A stretch of 64,000 nt of DNA. Source: Phyllostachys edulis (lineage: Eukaryota > Streptophyta > Magnoliopsida > Poales > Poaceae). Position numbers and translations under genes: made by a program. Below are positions 1 to 10,700 of this stretch, piece by piece. The number at the start of each line of letters is the position of its first letter. Position 1 is the first letter of the stretch. The notes under the pieces were generated by a model that saw only the letters and a list, made by a program, of their open reading frames with translations, had not been told where the DNA came from and ran no database searches. Location: the NCBI GenBank assembly GCA_036346405.1, contig CM070561.1, positions 10,648,441-10,712,440 of the forward strand. Reading direction: 5' to 3'.

Positions 1-647
1 AATTGGTGTAGAGAGATAAAAAAGGAAGTTTGTGTTGAATGGTAAACTTTTTATCTTGCTTTTTGATTTTTTTATTTCCCTTAGAATCATCTGAGTTTGA
101 AGTTAAGATTTAACTTGTTATAGATAACTCCACGAGCTTCCTAGATTTTGTTTTGTCACGAGTAGAATTGGTGGGTTTCACTAATTATATCTTGTGTAAA
201 AATTGATTTCTAAAAAAAATATGGATAGTCCTGGGTTGAGAAAAAAATCCAGACCTTGGCCAGAAGGGAGGAGCCAGCCAGATTATGGTTGTTTTCTGGT
301 ACGGCAGGTTTTTATTTTTTTCCTTTTATTTTGTCAAGGTTTTAAGTTCCCCCCGTTTTGTAAACCTATGCAATCCATATCAAACAACATAGGACCACTG
401 CAATTCCCGAATTTAATGTAGCTCTCACCACTCACCAGGAATTCCTGCATCTGGCTGTTTACAACCTAAATTGTGAACCCTGGTCCCGTGTAGTGATAGC
501 TTCCATTTTCGCTAGAAGAATATTCTAAATGGTTTTACTTTTACACTTGTACCCTCTTTAATCGATCTTAGAATAATATTGTTTTCTATAAGTGATGTTT
601 TGTAGTTACCATGACTGTTTTATTCTTGCTAACTATTCTATTTTCAG
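1..647 (+). other. Intron of the prolyl oligopeptidase gene (partial)
   Basis: AT-rich sequence ending in a pyrimidine tract and TTTTCAG directly before the first visible exon. I looked for the preceding conserved exon of the family and did not find it, so the window starts inside an intron. A short open frame at 203-421 has no recognisable content. Confidence 0.7.
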
Positions 648-1028
648 ATTTTTGTCCCTGGCAAGGATAGAACCAAGATTCCCATGTTCATAATGTCGAA
701 GAAAGATACCAAACTTGATGGATCACATCCAACTTTGCTATATGGTTATGGTGGATTCAACATAAGCATTACCCCTTCTTTCAGTGTTAGTCGTGTTGTT
801 CTATGCAAGAACATGGGTTTTGTTGTCTGTGTTGCAAACATCCGGGGTGGTGGAGAATATGGGGAAGAGTGGCACAAAGCTGGAGCACTTGCAATGAAAC
901 AAAATTGTTTTGATGACTTTATTGCTTGTGCTGAACTCCTCATTTCTGCTGGTTATACCAGTTCCAGGCAATTATGTATTGAAGGTGGAAGCAATGGTGG
1001 TCTTCTAATTGCGGCTTGCATTAACCAG
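648..1028 (+). CDS. POP: Prolyl oligopeptidase exon with the catalytic serine
   Basis: 127 codons from IFVPGKD to AACINQ, in phase 0 at both ends. It carries HPTLLYGYGGF, IRGGGEYGEEWH and the nucleophile elbow GGSNGG. It is preceded by TTTTCAG and followed by GTCATA. Confidence 0.95.
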
Positions 1029-4000
1029 GTCATAGAGTAAACTCTTATTTTACTTACAATGCTTCATGAGTTTGTATAAGTTTATCTTATAATTATATCA
1101 GCACACAGTATGTGTGATGTCATGCATATGTTTAACTCGTACTTTGTTGCAGCGGCCTGATCTCTTTGGTTGTGCTCTTGCTCATGTTGGTGTTATGGAC
1201 ATGCTCCGTTTTCACAAGTTCACAATTGGTATTTATTTTAGTTCTGTTGTGGATTAGCTATACTTTTCCTGTATATTGATACAGCTTATGATTTATGAGT
1301 GGACGTTTAATGTTTTCTATAGGTCATGCCTGGACTACAGACTATGGTTGTTCAGAGAAGGAAGAAGAGTTCCACTGGCTTATCAAGTATGGGAGTTTCT
1401 GTTTTTCCCAACACCAAAAGTACACTAGGATTTCTGTTTTGAGTCATTACATTACACATTATGTAGTCATTACTGCATTGATTGCTGGGCCACTTAGAAT
1501 ATCTTTATGCCACATTATTTTATTGAAGTTCCGAAAATTACAATTTTCAGAGTTGTCAGAGGTATCTGTGCAGGTCTGCTAATTAAGGAATCCAATAATG
1601 CCTTCTGTATCACAAGTTAATTTCTTCATGATTCCTTATTAGTCTGGATGTTCCTAGACAAAATCTTGTGTATTGTGTGTGTTCTATGTTAGATATGATT
1701 TGTATAGAGGGTGTTCTTTGCATATTATCACACACATGTAATTTGTATATGTTGGCCTTTAGGCCCTTTGGAATAGACTAGGTTTCATTCCAACATGGTA
1801 TCAGGGCCATGGACTCTCTCTCCTGATCTCGAAGCCACCGCCATACTGGCCGCCGCACCCCTTTTGGCGCGATCTTCGCTCTGCCATGGCACGCCACGTC
1901 ATGAGAAACTACTTCCTCTACTCTGTACACAGACGGTCTCCTGCCGGTCTTCCTCGATCTTGGATCTTCTCGTCGCCGCCTCCCCGAGCTCAGTGCTCCT
2001 CACTGCTTTCATGTAGGCAGTGGAGCTCCTCCGCCTCCTGCGCCAGACCGGCCCAGTGCCTCGAATCGCTTATGGCGCTTACGCGGCCATCGCCGCCTTT
2101 AATCTTCCTTCTGCTCGTCTTGGCCAGCCACCTTAGGCCGGTCGCTTCTGAGCCGGATCTGCCGGACTGCTCCGGGACACCGACACCGCCTCCTCCTCGC
2201 CTTGTCGCTTGCTCACCTCTACACTCGCCGCCTTTGTCCATGTCTGCTCCGCGCGCCCGCTCAGCGTCCTGCTGCCACCGCCGGGTCTTCCTTGCCTCAC
2301 CAAGCTGTCCCGCCGTCGGCTCCTGCTGCATCAGGCGGCTTCTTCTTGATCTCGACACCTGCTTTGCCGGCTCCTCTTGCCTCGGGCATTCCGCGATTGG
2401 ATCTCATCGCCTTGGCGGCCGCCATCGGAACTCTTCGCCTCGGGCATCCGTTAGCGATCTGCCGCATGCGGCGGTCCGTGTGTCCGACGCAGACGTGGCA
2501 CCCCACCTCTGACCGCACCAAGAAGCTCTGCAAGGTGGAGTGGGTTGCCGCAGAGGTGCTCGCCATCCCACCGCCGCACCGACCGATCTTCGCCAACCAG
2601 GACGAGCACCGCCTTCTCGTGTGCGTCGGGGCCTCCAGCGACGAGGCCGCCTCCCTCCGTGCGTGGCATGCCAAGGTGGAGGCGGTGGCCACTTCGCTGC
2701 AGGTCCGCGTCGAGCGGCTTGAGCGCGAGGCCGCCAAGCGTGACAAGCTCCTCAGTGCTCCTAGCGGCTACGCGCCCAGGCGACGCCGACCTCCACGGCA
2801 GAGAGGAGGAACACGACAGGCGGGAGGTAGCGCCTTTCCCTACCGCCGCCGCGCTGCCTCTGTCTCGGTCCTTGGCGCGGAAGTATGCGCCTCGGCTGCC
2901 GCAACCCTGCCCGACCTCTTGTGCTCAGACTTCTCGGGCTCTGCTCGTCTGGCTCTTGCTTTTTAGCAGTCCTCGCCTACGCCACCTCCCTCGTCCAGTA
3001 TTTTGTCAACATGGATCTTGGACTCTAGTGTTTTTCACATGACACCAGATTCTACTCACCTCACTTTTGTGTCCCATAGCTCTTCCTTCCACTGTTCAGA
3101 TTGTAGATGGTACCTCTCTTCCTGTTGTAGGCCGAGGCATCCTTTCCACTTCTTGCTTTCATGTTCCTAAGCTTACTATGCAGCTTATGTCGTCCGGTCA
3201 GATCATTGATCACGATTGTCGGGTTATTCTTGAGTTCGGCTCTTGTTGTGTCCAGGACTGCCGCACGGGGACTCTGCCTTGTGCTGGCCTTCGGCGCCTT
3301 GATTCGCAACGTCTTTGGGAGCTCGATTGGTTGCACCTTCCATCCGCTGTCTCCACCAGTCAGCTAGCCACTACACCTGCCTTTGTTCTTGCTGTGTCCT
3401 CTACTGCTTCCTTTGCTCAGTGGCATCATCGTTTGGGTCATCTCTGTAGATCGCGACTGTCATCTCTAGTTGGTTGTGGTCTTTTTGGATCTGTTTCTGG
3501 TGGCACCTCTTTACCTTGTATGGGTTGCAAGCTTGGCAAGCAGCTGTAGCTCCCCTACCCCTCTAGTGACTTTGTTTCTACTCGACCTTTTGATCTTATT
3601 CACTCGGACGTTTGGGGTCCAGCTCCCTTCGTTGCGAAAGGGGTCATTGATACTATGTGACCTTTATTGATGATTATTCTTGTCATATTTGGATTTATTT
3701 CATGTCCTCTCGTAGTCAGGTTCTTTCTATTTACCAGATGTTTGCCACCATGGTATGTACTCTGTTTGATTCGGCCATTCGTGTGTTTCATGTTGACTCT
3801 GCCGGCGAGTACCTGTTTGCTGCTTTGCGTTGCTTTCTCGCTAAGCAGGATACTCTTCCCCAGTACTCGTCCTGGTGTTCGTGCTCGGAACGATGTCTCT
3901 GAGCGTAAGCATCGTCACTTGCTTGAGACAGCTTGCGCTCTCATGCTTGCTTCTTCTGTTCCATCTCACTTCTGGGTTGAGGCTGCCTTCACTGCTGCTT

Positions 4001-7000
4001 TCCTCATCAACATGCAGCCTTCCATTTCTCTTTAGGATTCTACTCTTGTCGAGCGTCTCTACGATCCAGCTCCCGAGTACAATCACCTTCGTTGTTTTGA
4101 CTGTGTCTGCTTCGTCCTTCTTCCCCCTCGTGAGCGCACCAAACTGACTGCTCGATGAGTCCCAGCCTTACTACCCTTGTCCCTCTACTGTCAGCTCAAA
4201 CTCTCTTATTGAGTCAAATCTCCTTTTTGACTTTTCCTAACCTTCAATTTTCCACTTCTGTTTTGCTTCCGCATACACCGTCGCTTTCCTCTCCTTCGAC
4301 TGCACCTGTTCCCCCTCCGCCGGAGATTCCTTCCAGTTCTTTTGTTGAGATTCCACCTTTTCCCCTGTACTACTCTCGCTATCCTCGGCCTACTTCTTCT
4401 CTAGTTGAGCCTTCGTCTTTGCTTGGCCCTGTTCCTAGCTCTCCTCCGTCCTCGCTGGGTGCCTCTGCTCTACCTTCTCCCAGATACGATCTTTGTGATT
4501 GTCGTACTATCAAGCCTCTTGAGTGCTACAGCTTCGCAGCCACTACTCTTTCTGAGCCTACGACCTACCGTGAGGCTGCTTCTCACCCTGAGTGGTAGCT
4601 CGCGATGTCTGAGGAGATTTCTGCTTTGGAGCGTACTGGCACTTGGGATCTTGTGCTTTTACATGTGTCTCCCATCACGTGTAAGTGGGTGTACAAGATC
4701 AAGACCCGCTCGAATGGTTCTCTTGAGCGCTACAAGGTTCATCTTGTAGCGCGTGATTTTCAGCAGGAGCATGGTCGTGACTACGATGAGACCTTCGCTA
4801 CTGTTGCCCACATGACCATTGTTCACACTCATTGCTGTGGCCTCTGTTCGACAGTGGCCCCTCTCTCTCTTAGCTGGACATCAAGAATGCCTTTCTCAAT
4901 GGCGAGCTGCGTGAGGTCTACATGCAGCCGCCCCCCTGGGTATTCTGTTCCTGCTGGTATGGTTTGTCGCCTTCGTCGTTCTCTCTATGGGTTCAAGTAA
5001 TCCCCTCGTGCTTGGTTTGACCTCTTCTTCTCTGTTGTCACTGCTGCCGGCTTCTCCGCCAGTGATCACGACCCTGTACTCTTTGTACACACCTCTCCTT
5101 GGGGTCGGACGCTCCTCCCTCTCTATGTGGATGATATGATCATTACTGAGGACGACTCTCAGTATATTGATTTTGTGAAGGAGCGTCTCAGTGAACAGTT
5201 CTTGATGTCTGATTTGCGCCCTCTTCGTTACTTCCTTGGGATTGAGGTCACTTCTGCACCTGAGGGCTACTACCTCCCCTTGGAGAAGTACATTCAGGAT
5301 ATCTTTGCTCGTGCTTGTCTCACTGATCAGTGCGCGGTTGACACTCCTATGGAGCTTAGTGTTTACTTTCGGCCCACTGATGGGGAGCCTCTTGAGGATC
5401 CCACTTGCTACCGCCATCTTGTCTATCTTGGGATCACCCGACCTGACATTTCTCACCCTGTTCACATTCTGAGTCAGTTCGTTGCTGCTCCCACTCAGCT
5501 CCACTATAGTCACCTTCTTCGTGTTCTGCGATATCTTCGTGGGACCATCAGTCGTCGCCCTTTCTTTCCTCGTTCCAGCCCTTTGCAGCTTTAGGTGTAC
5601 TCTGATGCGACCTGGGCTAACGACCCTTCTGATCGTCGGTCTCTTTCTGCCTATTGTGTTTTCCTTGGCTCTTCTCTGATAGCCTGGAAGACCAAGAAGC
5701 AAATTGTTGTTTCTCGTTCGAGTGCTGAGGCTGAGTTATGAGCCATGGCGGCGTTGACAGCTGAGATCATTTGGCTTCGGTGGCTACTTGAGGATTTCGG
5801 TGTTTCAGCTTCTGTACCGACTCTTCTCTTATCAGATAGTACTGGTGCGATCAGCATTGCTCGAGATCCAGGAAAGTATGAGCTCACCAAGCATATTGGA
5901 GTAGATGCTTCGTTCATGAGATCACAGGTGCATGACCAAGTTATTGCTCTTTAGTATGTACCTTTGGAGCTTCAGTTAGCAGATTTCTTCACTAAGGCAC
6001 AGACTAGAGCTCAGCACAACTTCTACCTCTTCAAACTTAGTGTTGTTGATCTACCATGAGTTTAAGGGGGTGTTAGATATGACATGTATAGAGGGTGTTC
6101 TCTGCATATTTTCATACACATGTGATTTGTATATGTTGTCCTTTACACCCTTTGGAATAGACAAGGTTTCATTCCGACATTGTATACAAGTATATGATTA
6201 AACTGATGCTCATCAAAACACTATATTGTATTTATGGTGATACTATTTTTCTTTCCAATTTTCTTGTATGGTAGAAAAGGGCATGCAGCATACCAAACGG
6301 CATCCTTTGTTAGGGTCACAGTAAAAGTGAACGTCAAGGAAGTCTACCATTTCTTGTCCTTTGATACATAATCAGAGGGGTAGCCTGCTATTATTTTTGT
6401 GGTTGAGCTATTGTTCTGTTTCCTAAGTTACAATGCATGTTTCTCTCGTCATTCTTAGATTTAATCCAGTAAATTATTCTTCATCCTTTTTGCCTTACTT
6501 TTGTGCTGTACCGGTTGACATATACTAGATATTCTCCCCTTCATAACGTGAGGAGACCTTGGGAGCAAAGCTTTGGTAACAACTGTCAGTATCCACCAAC
6601 CATGCTGTTAACAGCTGATCATGATGATCGTGTTGTGCCATTGCACTCATTGAAGTTGTTAGCAGTAAGTTCATTTCTGTATTCCATTTCCCTGTCTTTT
6701 CTTTCAAACTGAACTAGAATCAGTGTTCAATTACCACTCAGCATTCTATTTATTACTTAAAATTGATGGCATAAATATGTTATATATGAATACATTCTAA
6801 CAAATATTCTGTAAATGTGGACAATCTTGTATTTACCTCTTTGATTGGGAAGGTGTACATTATGTTAATTTTGTTTGAATAATTTTCACATGAGGGCATC
6901 ATATATAATTCTTGTAAGAATATTTTATTGTTTGCCATCTGGGTATTTATTCTGTCCTGAATGTGAACTCTACTGTTGTTCATGATCCAAATACCTCAGT

Positions 7001-10000
7001 AGTATAATTCGATATCTAGTGCACAAGCACCATTTGATGCACATGTGCACAAAAAATTAGTTTGTGCATTAAATCAACATAAAAAAAAAATTCTAGATGT
7101 AATTTATGGTGTTTTGTTCCACCCTTTAAAATTTGAAGTTCAAACTCAAAGTATGTTAGAAGAAACAAAAAAGATAAGTTTACTGTGAATAGTAACATTT
7201 GTCTTTTTCTTTTTTTTCCCTTTGCTTTTGATTTATCATGTGTCAGAAATTTCTCATTTTTGTAACTCTCAAAGTGGAATGAGTTTGAACTTGGAATTTC
7301 GTATATAAGTAGAGTAGTTTCAAAAGCACATCTACATTTGTTTTCAGAATTTTTTATGCTAATTTGATACCCAAACTAAAAGTTTTGCATATGTGCACCA
7401 AATGGTGCTTGTGCACTAGATATCTTCCTAAGACCCAAACATAACCACATAAACAGCAGAGTGACAAACCCAAAAACATAGCTAGCTTGTTGGCAGACAT
7501 CTCTTTCTTATCTTAATTTCATAATGTGAAACCATGTCCTAATCCATGCAAACCTGGAAATTTGAGATTTAACTTTTAAGACCTTTTCAGCCTTCCAGCG
7601 ACCAACTGTTCTTTCACGTGAGCACTCGTTGAGTTCATTGAATAAGTATCAACTTTTTTTTAATGAACTGGATAATGGTATCGCCAACTCGCAGTGACCA
7701 GCTGGTTATGGCCAGTGACCAGCCAAATCTTGCTGGTTTTGCACCAATCAAATCTTGCTGGTTGGCTTGTAACACTTTGGCCAAAAATCCGCTCATTGTC
7801 TAGCCCACCGTGGGGCAGACCGGTGCACACATAACACTTCACTTACACTTTCGTCCTCGTTTCGTGTAAAAGGGTTAACTTGGAGGTGGACCTAACAGTC
7901 ATTATATACTACTACAACTTACGTTAGACAAGCAACGTAGGACTAATCTCATCACACAACTCCACATGGGTCACATAGGCCACACTACGAGCATGCCAAG
8001 GCATTACATTCACCCCCGTCTTAAGGGCCGACGTCCTCGACAGTATACCGCATACGCGGCAAAAGCCCAGAACCATCCCTCGGTATACGTTCGTGCGTAC
8101 AGTGCCGACACATGTCATGCTGTGTGTTCACTCCAGGCCCACACACATCATGCGCCATATGCCCGCACCACTGTCCTGTACGCGCCCGTGTAACGAAGGT
8201 TGATGCTTTGATACCATTTGTAATACCCTGGCCTAAAATCCGCTCAATACTCAGTCCACTATGGGACGGATCCGTGCACACATAGCATCTCACTTACATT
8301 TTCGTCCTCACTTCAGGGTTAACACGGAGGTGCTACGTTTGGACCCAACAGACATTATATACTACAACTTAGTTTAGATAAGCAAGATGGGATTAATCCC
8401 ACCACATAACTCCATATGGGCTACATGGGTCGAACTATGAGCATGCCGTGGTATTACAAGGCTTGCAATAAATTGGCCATAATATTCATTCTTGTAGAGT
8501 GAGAGACTGAGGCAGGCATGTTCAAATCAGATAGTGTGGAGAGGTTAGCTTTGTTCATTTTTCTTTGGACCACAGGTCTTGCACACAATAACTTACTAGA
8601 TTTTTCATAAGTTAGCAATGAAAAAGTTATAAGTAGCTGTTTTCTCGGTAGTTCCCGGTGAAACCATTGTTTTCCTGCCAATTGCTACCCAAGTTATTGC
8701 TCCCTGGCAGGGACTCTTGCAGTAAATCGAGGTACGCAACTATGCATCGTCAGTTCTGGATTGGTTACCATTGTTAATTTATCTAGAGACCTATTTGAAG
8801 GAAATGGAAATAAGGCATGTGGCTGGTTCACTTCTTGTAAACTGTATCTCAGATACCAACTCATATATGATATATCAGAAATTGCATCTTTACTTTCACT
8901 TGTTTTTCTTGAATTTTTGGGTGTGTTATACTTACAACCAGGGATCAAAATCCCGGGTTTTACCGGTGGTAACTAGGATCCTAAAAACCGGCCAAAAAAT
9001 TTTAAATTTAAATTCAAATTCAAAATCCTGGCGATTACATCCCCAATTCAAATTTCTTCAGACGTAACCGGCCGGTAACCGTTACCGGCCACCCGGCAGG
9101 ATTTTACCCTGTACTGGTATTTTGATCCTTGCTTACAACTCATTACAGGTGAGGTCACTAGCAATTTTTGAAGAAATGTAGATATCTGTCTGATCGTGAT
9201 TTGGGCTCGTCCTATGCGTAGATTATATGGGTGGTTCACTGGTGGCTGGAGCCGTCGCTGACGATTCGGAGCCGTGGTTGGCGTGCTGCAGAAAGGTAGC
9301 GGAGGATAGATGAGAGAAACGGCGAGGGGGTGGGATAGAGTTGGGGAAGAGGAAGTTTTATTACTTTCTAAAAGATTGCATCGGCTCTCCTTTTGTAGAG
9401 CTCCCCCTAAGATAATGACTCCTAACAAGATACTAATCCAATCTTTATTCTATTCCTAATTCCTTTCTCCCATCAGACTCCTATTCCTCCTGCGGAGCCT
9501 GCTCTGGTTTGGCTTGCTGCTCCTGCGTCTCTTCGAGCCCAACATCTCTATGCCTTCTCTGATAGCCAAACCCCAAACGAGTCCACAACAGATTGTATTA
9601 TTGTGTTGACATTTTAACAAGAATAGTTGACAGCTCAAACAAAAATTAATTTTCTGTGATTTTGCTTATGTCATTCATGAATCAGTTTTACAACCATTGC
9701 CCGTGTGGTGTGTGTCAATGATAAATTTGGTTTGTTGTTGCATGGAACTAGACTGTCAAGCAATATATCAGGTGCTACTGTTACTGAAAACCATGGTCGG
9801 ACTCTGACCATAAATTTTGTTAAATTTCAAACCTTGAACTGCAAGCTTTGCTGTATGATCTTTCGTAGGATGTCATTAAGTATATTGATTGTCAAAGATT
9901 AGCTGTTTGATTTCCATAATTTGTTTCCTCACCTATTTACTTTTATGTTCTTACACCTTGCTTCACTTGTTATTCATAGACATTGCAGTACATCTTGTGC

Positions 10001-10238
10001 ACTAGCATTGAGGACACCCCACAGATCAACCCAATAATTGGTCGCATTGACCGCAAGTCAGGGCATGGAGCTGGCAGGCCAACTAAAAAAATGGTCTGTG
10101 CAACTGCTTCTACTAGTCCTGTTAATAGCTCCATAGTCATTTATTTTTGATATACGCTACGTTCAATTTCAGATTGATGAGGTCGCGGACCGATATAGCT
10201 TTATGGCAAAGATGTTAGGCGCTTCATGGACTGAATAA
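648..10238 (+). CDS. POP: Prolyl oligopeptidase (prolyl endopeptidase), C-terminal 278 residues, six exons; 5' part lies before the window
   Basis: Exons are 648-1028, 1153-1228, 1323-1386, 6529-6664, 9980-10093 and 10173-10238. Every junction has AG/GT signals and the phases join to 837 nt with one stop (TAA, 10236-10238). The product is the catalytic alpha/beta-hydrolase part of family S9A, a cytosolic serine peptidase that cuts short peptides after proline. The Ser nucleophile is in GGSNGG (exon 1), the Asp in ADHDDRVVP (exon 4) and the His in KSGHGAG (exon 5); RGGGEYGEEWH before the Ser is also typical. The family is about 730 residues long, so the propeller and N-terminus lie upstream. 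The third and fourth introns are swollen (5.1 and 3.3 kb) by transposons, but no exon carries a stop or frameshift. I see a normal-looking gene; whether it is expressed cannot be told. Confidence 0.95.
1153..1228 (+). CDS. POP: Prolyl oligopeptidase exon
   Basis: 25 codons plus one base. It reads RPDLFGCALAHVGVMDMLRF and continues HKFTI, matching the segment that follows the catalytic serine in the family. The acceptor is TTGCAG and the donor GTATTT. Confidence 0.94.
1323..1386 (+). CDS. POP: Prolyl oligopeptidase exon before the Copia-bearing intron
   Basis: It encodes HAWTTDYGCSEKEEEFHWLI, continuing the split glycine codon of the previous exon and leaving a two-base phase that is completed at 6529. 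The donor is GTATGG. The next intron holds the 4.5-kb Copia insertion. Confidence 0.93.
1687..1795 (+). repeat. Copia-1 5' LTR
   Basis: 109 bp, TG...CA ends, paired with the copy at 6071-6179. The primer-binding site follows directly. Confidence 0.92.
1796..1808 (+). promoter_or_regulatory. Copia-1 primer-binding site (initiator tRNA-Met type)
   Basis: TGGTATCAGGGCC directly after the LTR, one base off the usual TGGTATCAGAGCC. Confidence 0.85.
1809..2960 (+). other. GC-rich segment of Copia-1 where gag should be
   Basis: Much richer in GC than its surroundings and open in several frames on both strands because stop codons are rare in such sequence. I recognise neither a Copia gag domain nor a zinc knuckle. 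The only notable stretch is a charged, possibly helical segment (RVERLEREAAKRDKL, about 2710-2750). It may be decayed gag or captured host sequence. Confidence 0.5.
2961..4160 (+). pseudogene. Copia-1 protease-integrase remnant
   Basis: The protease motif is recognisable as STWILDSSVFHMTPDSTHL, where the usual DSG has become DSS, and a frameshift follows. Next comes the pre-integrase zinc region (QWHHRLGHL, near 3419) ending at a stop at 3547. The integrase core is in pieces: FIDDYSCHIWIYF (from 3660), then DSAGEY, and after another frameshift ERKHRHLLETACALM with HFWVEAAFTAAFLIN. Several stops and frame changes make it non-functional. The domain order protease before integrase before RT identifies Copia. 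Confidence 0.88.
4560..6058 (+). pseudogene. Copia-1 reverse transcriptase-RNase H remnant
   Basis: RT begins near 4605 (ISALERTGTWDLV, then CKWVYKIKTRSNGSLERYK) and shifts frame near 4830. The catalytic box YVDDM lies at about 5124-5138 in the frame at 5127-5594, which also has FLGIEVTSAPEGYYL and RPDISHPVHILSQF. After a stop at 5592, RNase H continues with VYSDATWAND, then SRSSAEAEL, a TGA, AEIIWLRWLLEDFG and ADFFTKA. At least three breaks are visible. This is a dead copy. Confidence 0.9.
6062..6179 (+). repeat. Copia-1 polypurine tract and 3' LTR
   Basis: TTAAGGGGG (6062-6070) is the plus-strand primer site. The 109-bp 3' LTR follows at 6071-6179 and matches the 5' LTR along its whole length. 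Confidence 0.92.
6180..6528 (+). other. Remainder of the third host intron
   Basis: AT-rich, no coding signal seen; ends in the acceptor TACTAG before the Asp exon. Confidence 0.7.
6529..6664 (+). CDS. POP: Prolyl oligopeptidase exon with the catalytic aspartate
   Basis: It reads YSPLHNVRRPWEQSF and then MLLTADHDDRVVPLHSLKL. The catalytic Asp sits in the DHDDRV motif. The reading phase agrees exactly with the exon 5.1 kb upstream, which confirms that the Copia element sits in an intron. The donor is GTAAGT. Confidence 0.94.
7011..7424. mobile_element. MITE of about 414 bp in the fourth host intron
   Basis: The ends are inverted copies of one another for nearly 40 bp (GATATCTAGTGCACAAGCAC at the left, its reverse complement at the right), with two or three mismatches. 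The inside is AT-rich with no open frame. The boundary is uncertain by a few bases because the terminal GATATC is itself a palindrome, so the target duplication and superfamily cannot be fixed. Confidence 0.8.
7768..8008 (-). repeat. TRIM 3' LTR (minus-strand orientation)
   Basis: 241 bp; direct repeat of 8219-8458 with scattered substitutions and small indels. Confidence 0.88.
8219..8458 (-). repeat. TRIM 5' LTR (minus-strand orientation)
   Basis: 240 bp, bordered on its internal side by the primer-binding site at 8205-8216. Confidence 0.88.
8939..9131. mobile_element. hAT-type MITE, 193 bp, with 8-bp target duplication
   Basis: The ends CAGGGATCAAAATCCCGG and, inverted, CAAGGATCAAAATACCAG are terminal inverted repeats. 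The element is flanked by perfect 8-bp copies of CTTACAAC (8931-8938 and 9132-9139). Eight-base duplications and CARGG ends are characteristic of the hAT superfamily. It also holds internal complementary stretches (TACCGG/CCGGTA). Confidence 0.88.
9140..9979 (+). other. End of the fourth host intron, with a possible minus-strand LTR remnant
   Basis: Mostly unremarkable. On the minus strand, about 9620 to 9200, a TATA-like CTACAAAAGG is followed by an AATAAAA some 40 nt later and by a CT-rich GC-richer stretch. That is the look of a small retrotransposon LTR, but I could not fix its ends or a target duplication. Confidence 0.35.
9980..10093 (+). CDS. POP: Prolyl oligopeptidase exon with the catalytic histidine
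   Basis: 38 codons, TLQYILCTSIEDTP through NPIIGRIDRKSGHGAG to KKM. The catalytic His is in SGHGAG. The acceptor is TTCATAG and the donor GTCTGT. Confidence 0.94.
10173..10238 (+). CDS. POP: Prolyl oligopeptidase terminal exon
   Basis: 21 codons plus TAA: IDEVADRYSFMAKMLGASW, then TE and stop. This is the standard C-terminus of plant prolyl oligopeptidases. The acceptor is TTTCAG. Confidence 0.94.
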   Translation: MDEVADRYSFMAKMLGASWTE

Positions 10239-10700
10239 TTCATTTTGTCCAACTTTGGAGATGGCGAGCACTGAGCACACCCAACGGTGCAAGAGTGCCT
10301 TTGAGGGAAAGAAGTGTAATTGCTTTTGTTTTACATGGTGAGCTTCCGAATAGTTAGACTTTATGTTTCAAGTATCACAGCTCTTTGAAGCTTACATGTT
10401 TTCTTGAACACTTCTCTCTGCATTGAAACGGAGGCTTGTTTGAGCAGTAGTTGTATTTTATTTAAGATAAATCTATAATTTTAGTACATGCTGTATTTAA
10501 GTGGCCCCAGTTAGTGATATGCTCTAGAGGTAATCATAGAATTGGATGTATCGCTTTTATGTTTATGGACTTTTCGATAATATGTTATCCCATCTCTGGA
10601 ATAAACAAATATGTAGCTATTCTAAATGCACCTTCATCTTACATCATTGTCATATATTTGCACCTGTATTAATTATTGATCACGTTTTGTGGATCATACC
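10239..10700 (+). terminator. 3' UTR and likely polyadenylation region of the prolyl oligopeptidase gene
   Basis: About 360 nt after the stop there is an AATAAA at 10600-10605 in T-rich sequence, a plausible polyadenylation signal. A TE-like sequence begins at 10701. Confidence 0.5.

Larger units (their letters stand above)
1687..6179 (+). mobile_element. Copia-1: decayed Ty1/Copia element with 109-bp LTRs inside an intron of the host gene
   Basis: Two 109-bp LTRs (TGTTAGATATG...TTCATTCCAACA) bracket a tRNA-Met-type primer site, pol remains in the Copia order protease-integrase-RT-RNase H, and a polypurine tract. The LTRs differ at 11 of 109 positions by my count. The flanks are TTCTA on the left and TTGTA on the right, a target duplication with one mismatch. 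Pol is broken by stops and frameshifts. The short LTRs and pol sequence suggest the Ale/Retrofit lineage, at low certainty. The element lies in the same direction as the gene. Confidence 0.93.
7768..8458 (-). mobile_element. TRIM (terminal-repeat retrotransposon in miniature), antisense in the host intron
   Basis: Two direct repeats of 241 and 240 bp (7768-8008 and 8219-8458), both TGTAA...ATTACA, enclose only 210 bp. Read on the minus strand, the 5' LTR is followed after 2 bp by TGGTATCAAAGC (8205-8216), a tRNA-Met primer site with one mismatch, and the other LTR is preceded by a purine-rich AAGACGGGGG tract. Flanks TGGCT and AGGCT form a target duplication with one mismatch. There is no coding capacity, so it depends on another element's proteins. 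Confidence 0.9.

Noticed and set aside
2202..2966. 254-codon frame in the GC-rich part of Copia-1
   Set aside because: Overlaps equally open frames on both strands; no gag domain. Kept only as an unassigned segment.
8219..8458. Reading the two 240-bp repeats at 7768 and 8219 as a simple segmental duplication
   Set aside because: TG/CA ends, the tRNA-Met primer site beside one copy, a purine tract beside the other and near-matching 5-bp flanks fit a TRIM better.
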